Assembly (NCBI GenBank): GCA_003561145.1
Contig: PWXL01000261.1
Location: 1-20,867, forward strand
Direction of reading: 5' to 3'
DNA length: 20,867 nt
DNA from: Candidatus Atribacteria bacterium
Lineage (GTDB): Bacteria; Atribacterota; Atribacteria; Atribacterales; Atribacteraceae
Both the position numbers and the translations under genes were made by a program. How positions within the stretch are numbered: the stretch's first letter is position 1; each line of letters opens with the position of its first letter. The notes beneath the pieces were generated by a model, which saw only the letters and a program-made list of their open reading frames with translations, did not search any database and was not told the DNA's origin. Below are positions 8,803 through 15,684 of this stretch, one piece after another.

Positions 8803-8879
8803 TCAATAATCCCCTTTCTTCAATCCTGGAAACCATTTCAAGTCTTCCCTTCAGAGAACAACCCCGTCGCTCCTTACCA

Positions 8880-8891
8880 CTGGATATCCAG
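8880..8891. repeat. 12 bp perfect palindrome, possible operator
   Basis: The sequence CTGGATATCCAG is its own reverse complement. It lies in the divergent region, about 80 bp upstream of the flavin reductase start and about 80 bp upstream of the candidate -35 box for the HAD gene. It could bind a dimeric regulator, but no second copy was noticed in the window. Confidence 0.3.
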
Positions 8892-8970
8892 AAGCCAACC
8901 CTGCTTTCGGTGTGTTTGTGCGTACTTGTACCCTGGTTGCTCCCATATACTTGAAAGTCGAGGATATGTA

Positions 8971-8998
8971 TTGAGCCTGCGGTAAATACCCTTATAGT
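8971..8998 (+). promoter_or_regulatory. candidate sigma-70-type promoter for the HAD phosphatase gene
   Basis: TTGAGC (8971-8976) and TATAGT (8993-8998) are separated by 16 bp. A perfect TATAAT also lies at 9003-9008, but without a good -35 box at 17 bp. Either would give a leader of roughly 100 nt before the ATG at 9110. Confidence 0.4.
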
Positions 8999-9109
8999 GA
9001 TATATAATAACACAGTTGTCATCGTTCCACCGGTGTTTTTTTATGATACTTTCGTGCAGGGGTTGCAAGAGAAAAAACGGATATACCGATAGCAGCAGGG
9101 AGATAATCA

Positions 9110-9892
9110 ATGCAACTCAAAAAACTCAAACATTACCTTCTGGATATGGATGGAACTGTATATCTCGGGAACCACCTTCTTGCAGGCTCTTTACAATTTT
9201 TCAAGACATTGGAAAAACAAGGTAAAAAATATTTTTTTTTAACGAACAACTCTTCACGAAACTCACGCTCTTACGCTGAAAAGCTTCGCAGGCTGGGCCT
9301 CACTGTAGTTTCGCCCAAACAGGTCATCACTTCCGGTGAAGCCACAGCCTGGTACCTCGCACGAAACGGGGGAAAAAGGGTATATCTTCTTGGTACACCG
9401 GAATTGGAAATGGACTTTCTCCGCTCAGGTCATATACTGGTCGCTGAAGCACCGGATGTGGTGGTGTTGGGATACGATACCACTCTTCACTGGAAGAAAC
9501 TTGAAAAGGCGTGTCTTTTTATCCGGCAGGGCGTGCCTTTCTTCGCCACTCACCCTGACCTCAACTGCCCAAGCGAGGACGGACTCCTCATTGACGCCGG
9601 TTCAATCATAAAAGCGATGGAGGCGTCGACCGGGGTGTCTCCCTGCGTGGTTGGTAAGCCGAATGCTATCATAACCGAATATGCTCTTCGTCTCAGTGGC
9701 GGGAGCCATGAGGATACAGTCATGGTCGGTGACAGGCTGTATACGGATATTGCCATGGGAAGCATATCGGGAATCACAACAGTATTGGTCTTAAGTGGAG
9801 AAACCACCCCGGAGGACTTGAAGAATTCCCCCTACAAACCTGATTATATCTTCCCTTCTCTGGCAGAGCTTAACGCAGCACTAACCGGTTAG
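9110..9892 (+). CDS. HAD-superfamily (NagD/AraL-like, class IIA) phosphatase
   Basis: This 260-residue cytoplasmic hydrolase should dephosphorylate a small phosphorylated metabolite; the substrate cannot be read from sequence. HAD motifs are complete: motif I DMDGT with nucleophile Asp12 and Asp14, motif II TNNSS at 45-49, motif III Lys183 in VVGKPN, and motif IV GDRLYTDI at 207-214. The cap between motifs II and III, with GYDTTLHWKKLEKA and FFATHPDLNCPSEDGLLIDAG split around it, is the NagD-type C2 cap. GGGAG lies 7 nt upstream of the ATG. It is the only plus-strand gene, divergent from the flavin reductase gene and convergent with clp, so it is probably transcribed alone. Length and motifs are normal for glycerol-phosphate or nucleotide phosphatases of this class. 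Confidence 0.92.
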   Translation: MQLKKLKHYLLDMDGTVYLGNHLLAGSLQFFKTLEKQGKKYFFLTNNSSRNSRSYAEKLRRLGLTVVSPKQVITSGEATAWYLARNGGKRVYLLGTPELEMDFLRSGHILVAEAPDVVVLGYDTTLHWKKLEKACLFIRQGVPFFATHPDLNCPSEDGLLIDAGSIIKAMEASTGVSPCVVGKPNAIITEYALRLSGGSHEDTVMVGDRLYTDIAMGSISGITTVLVLSGETTPEDLKNSPYKPDYIFPSLAELNAALTG

Positions 9893-9936
9893 AAACAAGT
9901 ATCACATACGCCGGCACCACAACGCACATATTTCCG

Positions 9937-9954
9937 TCTGTGTAATCACACAGA
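9937..9954. other. short hairpin at the convergent HAD/clp junction
   Basis: A perfect 7 bp stem (TCTGTGT paired with ACACAGA) with loop AATC overlaps the clp stop codon, 45 bp after the HAD stop. Neither strand has a T-tract after it, so it is not a standard intrinsic terminator. It is the only inverted repeat noticed where both transcripts should end. Confidence 0.35.
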
Positions 9955-12375
9955 ATCGGCGGCTGGCACCTTTTTGCGGAAGATGATACGTCCTTCTTCC
10001 AGTGTTGCCACGATAGTATCTCCAGGTTGAAAATTTCCCCGTATCAATTCACCTGAAAGAGGGCTTTCGATAACACGCTGAATAAGTCTCTTCAACGGCC
10101 TCGCTCCAAAATCAGGATCATACCCCTCTTGCGCCAGGTACTCAAGCGTTGAGCGGTCGGGTTCAAAACCCATTTCCTGTTCAGCCAAACGCTTTCGCAA
10201 GCGCCCCAGCATGAGATCGACAATTTCCGTAATGTGCCGCATTTCAAGGGGACGAAAGACAATCATCTCATCCAGACGATTGATGAATTCAGGCTTGAAA
10301 TGGGTATTCACTTCCTCCAGCACATGTTCATTTACCCGCTTCATATGTAACGCATCAGACGGATCCACGTTCCTGAACAAATGACTCCCGATATTGGAAG
10401 TCATAATTATCACGCTATTACGGAAATCAACTGTTCTTCCCTGTCCGTCGGTAAGCCTTCCTTCATCCAAAATCTGCAGAAAAATATGAAATATATCCGG
10501 GTGAGCCTTTTCAATTTCATCAAAGAGGATCACCTGGTACGGTCGTCGGCGGACTACCTCGGTAAGTTGTCCACCCTCCTCGTATCCGACATAACCGGGG
10601 GGAGCCCCGATCAATCGAGCCACCGAATGTTTTTCCATGTACTCGGACATATCTATCCGCAACAGCGCCCCTTCGTCACCAAAAAGGAATTCGGCCAAAG
10701 CCTTGGCGAGTTCTGTTTTTCCTACGCCCGTTGGCCCGAGAAACATAAACGTTCCGATAGGTCTTCCTTCTTCGGTTATTCCCGCCCGCGAGCGGCGAAT
10801 CGCTTCAGACACGGCGTGAACTGCTTCATCTTGACCCACCACCCTCTGATGAAGGTTTTCTTCCATCAGTAAAAGTCTTTTCCGTTCTTCTTCCAGGAGC
10901 TTATTTGCTGGAATCCCGGTCCAACTGGAAACAACTTCGGCAATATTTTCCTCGTTCACGACCTCACTGAGTTGCTTTTCCTGTATCCAGCGCTCTTTTT
11001 CTTCCTGGTAGCGATGCTTGAGGGTTTCGGCTTCGTCCCGTAAACGGGCGGCTTTCTCGTAATCCTGTGCTTGCACAGCCTCCATGCCTTCTTTTGCAAA
11101 CTCCTGTAGTTGTATTTCCATTTCACGCAACTCAGGAGGAATGCTTTCTATCTCGATGCGTTTTTTGCTCGCAGCCTCATCCATTAAATCAATAGCCTTG
11201 TCAGGGAGAAAGCGGTCGGTAATATATTTCTCTGAAAGAAAAGCTGCCGCTTTCATGGCCTCATCGCTGATTTTTACCCGGTGATGAGCTTCATACTTAT
11301 CACGCAGGCCTTTCAAGATCTCATGTGTCTCAGCCACCGAAGGTTCACCTATGAATACAGGTTGGAAACGGCGTTCCAGGGCGGAATCTTTTTCGATATG
11401 CTTGCGGTATTCATCGAGAGTTGTTGCCCCAACACACTGGAGTTCCCCGCGTGCCAGCGCAGGCTTGAGGAGGTTGGCCGCATCGATAGCACCCTCAGCT
11501 GCACCTGCTCCCACCACCGTGTGCAGTTCATCAATGAAAAGAATAACTTTACCTTCGGATTTTTGCACTTCTTCAAGTACGGCCTTTATCCGCTCCTCAA
11601 ACTCTCCACGGAATTTTGCACCAGCCAGGACAGCACCCAAATCAAGCACGATGACTTTCCGCCCCTTCAATCCTTCGGGAACTTCACCCTGAACGATTTT
11701 CTGGGCCAAACCTTCAACAACCGCTGTTTTACCGACTCCCGGATCACCGATCAGAACGGGGTTATTCTTTGTACGGCGACTGAGAATCTGGATCACACGT
11801 TTGATCTCATCGTCTCGACCGATAACAGGATCAAGCTTTCCTTCTCGTGCCAAGGTTGTCAAATCACGACCGTATTTTTCCAGAGAAAGATATTTTCCTT
11901 CGGCAAAAGGATCATCGACCCGCCTTTTCCCCCGTACCTCCTGTAAGGCACGGTATATTTTCTCAACATCCACTCCGAACGACCGTAAAATTTTATAGGC
12001 TGGACCAGTTTCTTCCTTGGCTACCGCAACAAGGAGGTGTTCGACTCCTACGTAGGAATCCTTTAGTCTTTTTGCTTCTTCCAAAGCGCTGTCCAATACT
12101 GATTTGGCCCGGGGTGTTACGTAGATCTGCATTTCTCCACCACGGGGAAACACCTGCGGTACTCGCTCCAAAGATTTTTCAACTTCGGATGCAGCCGCCT
12201 CGGTATTCACACCACATCTTTCAAGAACCTGCGCAGCCAATCCTTCCTGTTGCCGAAGAAGCGCAAGAAGCAGATGTTCGACATCAAGTTGATTGTGATG
12301 GCGCTCTATAAGAATGTTTTGAGCGGTTGCCAGTACTTCTTTTGCTTTTTCAGTGAATGTATCATAATCCATCAT
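9946..12375 (-). CDS. Clp/Hsp100 AAA+ ATPase, ClpC/ClpB hybrid type
   Basis: This 809-residue unfoldase should form a hexamer and thread aggregated or tagged proteins through its pore using ATP. Order: two Clp-N repeats (about 1-70 and 80-150); AAA-1 with Walker A GDPGVGKT (210-217), Walker B ILFIDE (278-283) and pore segment KFRGEFE; a short middle domain (about 403-478) with a UVR-like motif AQDYEKAARLRDEAETLK (436-453); AAA-2 with Walker A GPTGVGKT (547-554), Walker B VILFDE (615-620) and pore loop GYVG (594-597). The N-terminus and middle domain look like ClpC. AAA-2 has ClpB-like RRRPY and NIGSHL segments, and no IGF/LGF loop for ClpP docking between 664 and 695. A stand-alone disaggregase is therefore more likely than a protease subunit. 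GGAGG lies 5 nt before the ATG; a second ATG follows directly. It sits 23 bp after dnaJ. Confidence 0.93.
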   Translation of the reverse strand: MMDYDTFTEKAKEVLATAQNILIERHHNQLDVEHLLLALLRQQEGLAAQVLERCGVNTEAAASEVEKSLERVPQVFPRGGEMQIYVTPRAKSVLDSALEEAKRLKDSYVGVEHLLVAVAKEETGPAYKILRSFGVDVEKIYRALQEVRGKRRVDDPFAEGKYLSLEKYGRDLTTLAREGKLDPVIGRDDEIKRVIQILSRRTKNNPVLIGDPGVGKTAVVEGLAQKIVQGEVPEGLKGRKVIVLDLGAVLAGAKFRGEFEERIKAVLEEVQKSEGKVILFIDELHTVVGAGAAEGAIDAANLLKPALARGELQCVGATTLDEYRKHIEKDSALERRFQPVFIGEPSVAETHEILKGLRDKYEAHHRVKISDEAMKAAAFLSEKYITDRFLPDKAIDLMDEAASKKRIEIESIPPELREMEIQLQEFAKEGMEAVQAQDYEKAARLRDEAETLKHRYQEEKERWIQEKQLSEVVNEENIAEVVSSWTGIPANKLLEEERKRLLLMEENLHQRVVGQDEAVHAVSEAIRRSRAGITEEGRPIGTFMFLGPTGVGKTELAKALAEFLFGDEGALLRIDMSEYMEKHSVARLIGAPPGYVGYEEGGQLTEVVRRRPYQVILFDEIEKAHPDIFHIFLQILDEGRLTDGQGRTVDFRNSVIIMTSNIGSHLFRNVDPSDALHMKRVNEHVLEEVNTHFKPEFINRLDEMIVFRPLEMRHITEIVDLMLGRLRKRLAEQEMGFEPDRSTLEYLAQEGYDPDFGARPLKRLIQRVIESPLSGELIRGNFQPGDTIVATLEEGRIIFRKKVPAADSV

Positions 12376-12398
12376 GTTTTCCTCCGTATATCATCCGT

Positions 12399-13451
12399 TT
12401 ACCCGGCCAGCAAATGAGAGCGTGGATTGTCATATCGCAAAGAAGACAATTTCTGAAAAAGTTCTTTTTCTTTATCACTCAATTTCCTGGGAACCACTAT
12501 GGATACCCTGACAACTTGATCGCCTTTCCCTCCTTCTTTTACCCGTGGAAAACCAAGTCCCCGTAAACGGAATGAAGTATTATTTTGGGTTTCAGGGGGG
12601 ATCTTCATTTGTACCCTGCCATTCATGGTCGGCACTTCGAGTTCGCTGCCCAGTACAGCCTCATAGACTGTAACTGGAAGATCAAGCAAAAGATTATTTC
12701 CGTCCCTCTTGAAAAAGGGATGCGGTTGTACTGTGACCAGAAGATACAAGTCATGCCCTCCAAGCACACCCGGTATCCTCAGCTTGGCACCCTGTTTTAC
12801 CCCGGCGGGGATCGTCACGTTGACGAGCTTTGAACGTTTTTCTACTCCTTTACCCCGGCAGCCGGCACAAAGTGACTCAGGGGGTTGCTGACCTGACCCG
12901 CCACAGCTTTCACAAATCTCCTCATATGCCACCCGTATGCGGCGGTTGGTCCCTCGATAGCTTTCCGAAAAATCTATCTCTATTTCACTGAAAACCTCGC
13001 GAGGCGAGCGATCATGATGAGAAACACCTGCCTTTTGTCCTTCCCCGAACCGAGTGGTTCGTGTTCGGCGCCCACCTCCAAACAAGTCACCAAAAAAAGT
13101 CTTAAAGAAATCGCTAAAATTTGTACTTTCGTATGAATCCTCAAAGGTGGTGGAAGCAGTTCTCCCCGCCTGTCCATATTTACTGTAAAAATCTCGCCAG
13201 AATCCCTCGGTATCCTTACTGCCGTGGGTATTCCATGTCGAACCGAGTTCATCATACCGCTTTCTTTTCGCCGGATCTCCGAGAACCTCGTATGCTTCAT
13301 TGACTTCCTTAAACTTTTTCTCATATTCCTTGTTTCCCGGATTCAAATCAGGATGATACTGGCGGGCAAGCCGACGATATGCTCGTTTTATTTCTTTTTC
13401 ATCAGCGCTTCTTGCTACGCCGAGGACCTGGTAATAATCTTTAAACTCCAT
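12399..13451 (-). CDS. dnaJ: DnaJ/Hsp40 co-chaperone with a single zinc centre
   Basis: J-domain proteins bind unfolded clients and stimulate DnaK ATPase in the cytoplasm. Residues 1-70 are a full J domain with HPD at 33-35. A serine- and aromatic-rich linker with a small Gly/Phe part (FFGDLFGGG) follows. The cysteine-rich region has only two of the usual four CxxCxGxG motifs: Cys180/183 (CESCGGSG) and Cys195/198 (CAGCRGKG). By flanking sequence they match motifs 1 and 4, so motifs 2 and 3 are missing. Two beta client-binding domains follow (VTIPAGVKQGAKLRIPG, then LDLPVTVYEAVLGSELEVPT) and a dimerisation tail. Length is 350 against about 375 for DnaJ. The ATG is preceded by a GGTGGTG-type site just after a strong hairpin. 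It lies between hsp20 and clp in one apparent operon. It is intermediate between DnaJ and CbpA. Confidence 0.93.
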   Translation of the reverse strand: MEFKDYYQVLGVARSADEKEIKRAYRRLARQYHPDLNPGNKEYEKKFKEVNEAYEVLGDPAKRKRYDELGSTWNTHGSKDTEGFWRDFYSKYGQAGRTASTTFEDSYESTNFSDFFKTFFGDLFGGGRRTRTTRFGEGQKAGVSHHDRSPREVFSEIEIDFSESYRGTNRRIRVAYEEICESCGGSGQQPPESLCAGCRGKGVEKRSKLVNVTIPAGVKQGAKLRIPGVLGGHDLYLLVTVQPHPFFKRDGNNLLLDLPVTVYEAVLGSELEVPTMNGRVQMKIPPETQNNTSFRLRGLGFPRVKEGGKGDQVVRVSIVVPRKLSDKEKELFQKLSSLRYDNPRSHLLAG

Positions 13452-13470
13452 TCACGCACCACCACCTTAC

Positions 13471-13492
13471 GGGGCGGTCACAGGACCGCCCC
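13471..13492 (-). other. GC-rich hairpin in the hsp20-dnaJ intergenic region
   Basis: GGGGCGGTC (13471-13479) pairs perfectly with GACCGCCCC (13484-13492) around a 4-nt loop, giving a 9 bp stem. It ends 19 bp before the dnaJ start and abuts its ribosome site region. No T-tract follows on either strand, so an intrinsic terminator is unlikely. An mRNA processing, stability or translation-control element is more plausible. Confidence 0.6.
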
Positions 13493-13527
13493 ATCTTCAT
13501 TCTGGTTCCGCTGTCAAGTACTTCCAT

Positions 13528-13968
13528 TCATGGTGTTTCAATAGTTACCTTCTTAGGCTTGGCTTCCTCCTTACGAGGTAAGGAAACTTCGAGAACACCA
13601 TTCCGGTATTTTGCCTTAATCTTCTCCTCTGCTACCGGAGATGTCAGCACAAAAGAACGGTAAAAAGGGCCAGAAGTTCTCTCCCGCCGCAAATACCGTC
13701 CCTCTGTTTCGGGTGCCGGTCGTTCACCTTTAATAACCAGCTGTTCTCCGGATACAGTGATTTCTACTTCTTTTTCGTTCACACCGGGAAGATCAATCAC
13801 AAGAGTGATCGCCTGTTCATCTTCCCGTACATCGACAGCGGGCGCCCAGCTACCCTCCTGAGGTTCCCGCTTTCCTTCCCTTCGAGATAAGCTGGTGTCG
13901 AAAAGCTGGTTGATCTGATCTTGTATGCTTATTAAATCACGAAAGGGATCCCATCTGTTCATAGCCAT
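13528..13968 (-). CDS. hsp20: Hsp20/alpha-crystallin family small heat shock protein
   Basis: Small heat shock proteins bind unfolding proteins without ATP and hold them for refolding machines. The 146-residue protein starts MAMNRWDPFRDL, typical of the family, followed by a helix (ISIQDQINQLFD). The alpha-crystallin domain spans about 40-135, with PAVDVREDEQAITLVIDLPGV split over two strands, LVIKGER, and the signature NGVLEVSLPR. The tail VTIETP is an I-x-I/V-like anchor. An in-frame ATG at 14007 would add 13 residues, but it lies at the predicted transcription start of the promoter. The ATG at 13968 has AGGAGG 8 nt upstream and is chosen. It is first in hsp20-dnaJ-clp, 76 bp before dnaJ. 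No CIRCE inverted repeat is seen nearby. Confidence 0.95.
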   Translation of the reverse strand: MAMNRWDPFRDLISIQDQINQLFDTSLSRREGKREPQEGSWAPAVDVREDEQAITLVIDLPGVNEKEVEITVSGEQLVIKGERPAPETEGRYLRRERTSGPFYRSFVLTSPVAEEKIKAKYRNGVLEVSLPRKEEAKPKKVTIETP

Positions 13969-13976
13969 GTGTGTAA

Positions 13977-13982
13977 CCTCCT
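13977..13982 (-). promoter_or_regulatory. ribosome binding site deciding the hsp20 start
   Basis: On the minus strand this reads AGGAGG, eight bases before the ATG at 13968. Together with the predicted transcription start near 14006 it excludes the upstream ATG at 14007. Confidence 0.8.
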
Positions 13983-14012
13983 GGTTTGACTTTATTTGAC
14001 CTTCCATGTGAG

Positions 14013-14041
14013 ATTATAAAAATCTGCAGATACTTTGTCAA
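14013..14041 (-). promoter_or_regulatory. consensus sigma-70-type promoter of the hsp20-dnaJ-clp operon
   Basis: On the minus strand TTGACA (14036-14041) and TATAAT (14013-14018) are separated by exactly 17 bp, a perfect match to the housekeeping consensus. The transcription start is expected near 14006, giving a leader of about 38 nt. The spacer contains a perfect 10 bp palindrome, ATCTGCAGAT (14022-14031), where a repressor could sit. Confidence 0.85.
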
Positions 14042-14274
14042 GAAGAGAAATGAATTTTATATGGGAATTGAATTGTGTGTGAGGAGTTGGGAGCCAGGAT
14101 ATTTCTACTGCAAAAAAGCGCAATGTCCCAACGAAACACCTTCAGGGAAAAAAATTGGAGATTGATTTGTGCATAAGGTGTGTATACTACTCCTGTGTTC
14201 ATACCATCTTCACAAAACTTTTGATAAGCTGACACGTGGCCACTGACTTCTGGATCCTGGCTTTTGTATAGCTT
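14042..14274. other. intergenic region between lysM-M23 gene and hsp20 promoter
   Basis: This AT-rich stretch follows the peptidase stop and precedes the hsp20 promoter. A 65-codon minus-strand frame crosses it, but it runs into the promoter and has no convincing ribosome site. No clear intrinsic terminator for the ileS-peptidase transcript was found; T-runs are present but without a GC hairpin directly before them. Confidence 0.5.
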
Positions 14275-15681
14275 CTATCGTCTTAAAAACTGCAGGGGGT
14301 TGGTATGCCTTCCTCCCTGACGGATCTCAAAATGACAATGATATCCGGTAGCATTGCCGCTTATTCCTACCCTGGCAACCAGATCACCCTGGTTCACCCG
14401 TTGACCCCTTGATACAAGATTGACTTGGTTGTGAGCATAGAGGGTCTGTAAACCGTCCTGGTGGTCGATAATGACGGTTCTTCCATATCCATTGATCCAC
14501 CCGCTGAAACTTACAACCCCGCTTTTAGCGGCTCGGATGGGGGTACCGGCTGGAGCTACAATGTCGATTCCTTTATGAAACCCACTGCTGCGGTTTCCAT
14601 AGGGAGATGAAATCCTCCCTTGCAAGGGCCAGATGAATTCTTCACCACGCGTTCCGTAATCACCTGATATATAGGCGGGGATTCTGATTGTTTGACCGAC
14701 TCGCAAGACACTCGATTGGCTGAGCCCGTTCAAGCTCATGATTTGATCAAGAGAAACACGGAAATGACGTGATATACTCCATAAAGAATCCCCGTGCTGG
14801 ATCTGATAGGTCTCGTATTGGGTACCAACCCTCGTACCGCTCGTCTGAACCTGGACTTCCCGTCCGGGAATGTATAACCGCTGGGTCACTTGTAAGCGTG
14901 ATGAACTGGTTAAATTATTGGCTTTCATGAGTGAATTCACGCTCACTCCATATTGGCGGGAAAGAGCCCACAGTGTATCACCGGTACACACGGAATAATA
15001 AAAACCTTCTTGTTGCATACTATCGTCCCGGGAATCTGGTGAGGTGGAAGTATGTCCGGCAGGGGAGGACGATGTCGGTATTGTAAGTTTCATCCCTACC
15101 TGCAAAATGCTGTTTTCATGTAAATTGTTCGATGCAACGATTGAAGAAAGTGTCACACCGTAAAAGCGGGAAATCAACCAGAGAGACTCTCCCTGCTCCA
15201 CAGTGTGTACTGTTGTAGAGTGGGGAGGTGTTTCAATCACACTTCCTCCACTGGCTGGAGAGGCTGAACCCGAAGGAATGGTAAGTTTCTGTCCAACCCT
15301 CAAAACAGTGTTCTGGGAAATATTGTTCGCCCCGCACAAAGCTTCCAGTGAAACTCCATGGGCACGCGATATATCCCAGAGGTTGTCCCCCGGTTGAATG
15401 ACATAGTGTGCCGAAGAGGGAGGTGTATCCTCACATACACGGATTTGCATGCCGATGTGCAGCAGTGAATGTTCGCACAGATCATTCCACGCATAAATTT
15501 TTTCCAGTGGTACTCCATACTTTTGAGATATCTGCCAGAGGTTTTCACCTGCGCGGACGGTATGATGCGTGACCGACCAGACCGGCACCGTACAACCGAA
15601 CACCACAACAATAATGACCACAACTGCCGATAACGATGAACCGCGGTGCAAGAATCTGGTTATAATCCGTGTACACCCCAT
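14275..15681 (-). CDS. secreted five-LysM M23 (LytM-type) peptidoglycan peptidase
   Basis: The 468-residue protein should act on or near peptidoglycan outside the cytoplasmic membrane. A basic N-terminus is followed by a hydrophobic segment (about 17-36) serving as signal or anchor. Five LysM repeats follow at about 39-83, 91-137, 156-200, 227-272 and 285-332, each with a G(E/D)xLWxxSR-like core. Ser/Thr/Pro-rich linkers separate them. The M23 domain occupies about 348-465 and is complete for zinc: HKGID (HxxxD), YAHN, and HCHFE (HxH). It may therefore be an active endopeptidase, unlike degenerate activators. It begins 3 bp after the ileS stop (TGAGCAATG) with GAGAGGTG upstream, so it is co-transcribed with ileS and possibly coupled. 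Hydrolase or cell-separation roles are typical; the cleaved bond cannot be inferred. Confidence 0.93.
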   Translation of the reverse strand: MGCTRIITRFLHRGSSLSAVVVIIVVVFGCTVPVWSVTHHTVRAGENLWQISQKYGVPLEKIYAWNDLCEHSLLHIGMQIRVCEDTPPSSAHYVIQPGDNLWDISRAHGVSLEALCGANNISQNTVLRVGQKLTIPSGSASPASGGSVIETPPHSTTVHTVEQGESLWLISRFYGVTLSSIVASNNLHENSILQVGMKLTIPTSSSPAGHTSTSPDSRDDSMQQEGFYYSVCTGDTLWALSRQYGVSVNSLMKANNLTSSSRLQVTQRLYIPGREVQVQTSGTRVGTQYETYQIQHGDSLWSISRHFRVSLDQIMSLNGLSQSSVLRVGQTIRIPAYISGDYGTRGEEFIWPLQGRISSPYGNRSSGFHKGIDIVAPAGTPIRAAKSGVVSFSGWINGYGRTVIIDHQDGLQTLYAHNQVNLVSRGQRVNQGDLVARVGISGNATGYHCHFEIRQGGRHTNPLQFLRR

Positions 15682-15684
15682 TGC

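Larger units (their letters stand above)
8803..9109. other. divergent intergenic region between flavin reductase and HAD genes
   Basis: These 307 bp separate two divergent starts. They hold a plausible plus-strand promoter and a 12 bp perfect palindrome, listed separately. Short open frames of 76-78 codons cross the region on the minus strand, but they lack convincing ribosome sites and resemble nothing I know, so I do not call a gene. No tRNA or known riboswitch pattern is apparent. Confidence 0.6.

Noticed and set aside
8792..9022. 76-codon minus-strand open frame upstream of the flavin reductase gene
   Set aside because: It overlaps the flavin reductase start, has no convincing ribosome site and no family resemblance.
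9937..9954. Bidirectional intrinsic terminator between the HAD and clp genes
   Set aside because: The 7 bp stem is real but neither strand has the required run of T residues, so it is listed only as a hairpin.
11281..11946. 221-codon plus-strand open frame inside the Clp gene
   Set aside because: It is antisense to the strongly conserved AAA-1 domain and its translation resembles nothing known; it is a shadow of the real reading frame.
14038..14235. 65-codon minus-strand open frame upstream of hsp20
   Set aside because: It runs into the -35 box of the hsp20 promoter, lacks a good ribosome site and has no recognisable sequence.
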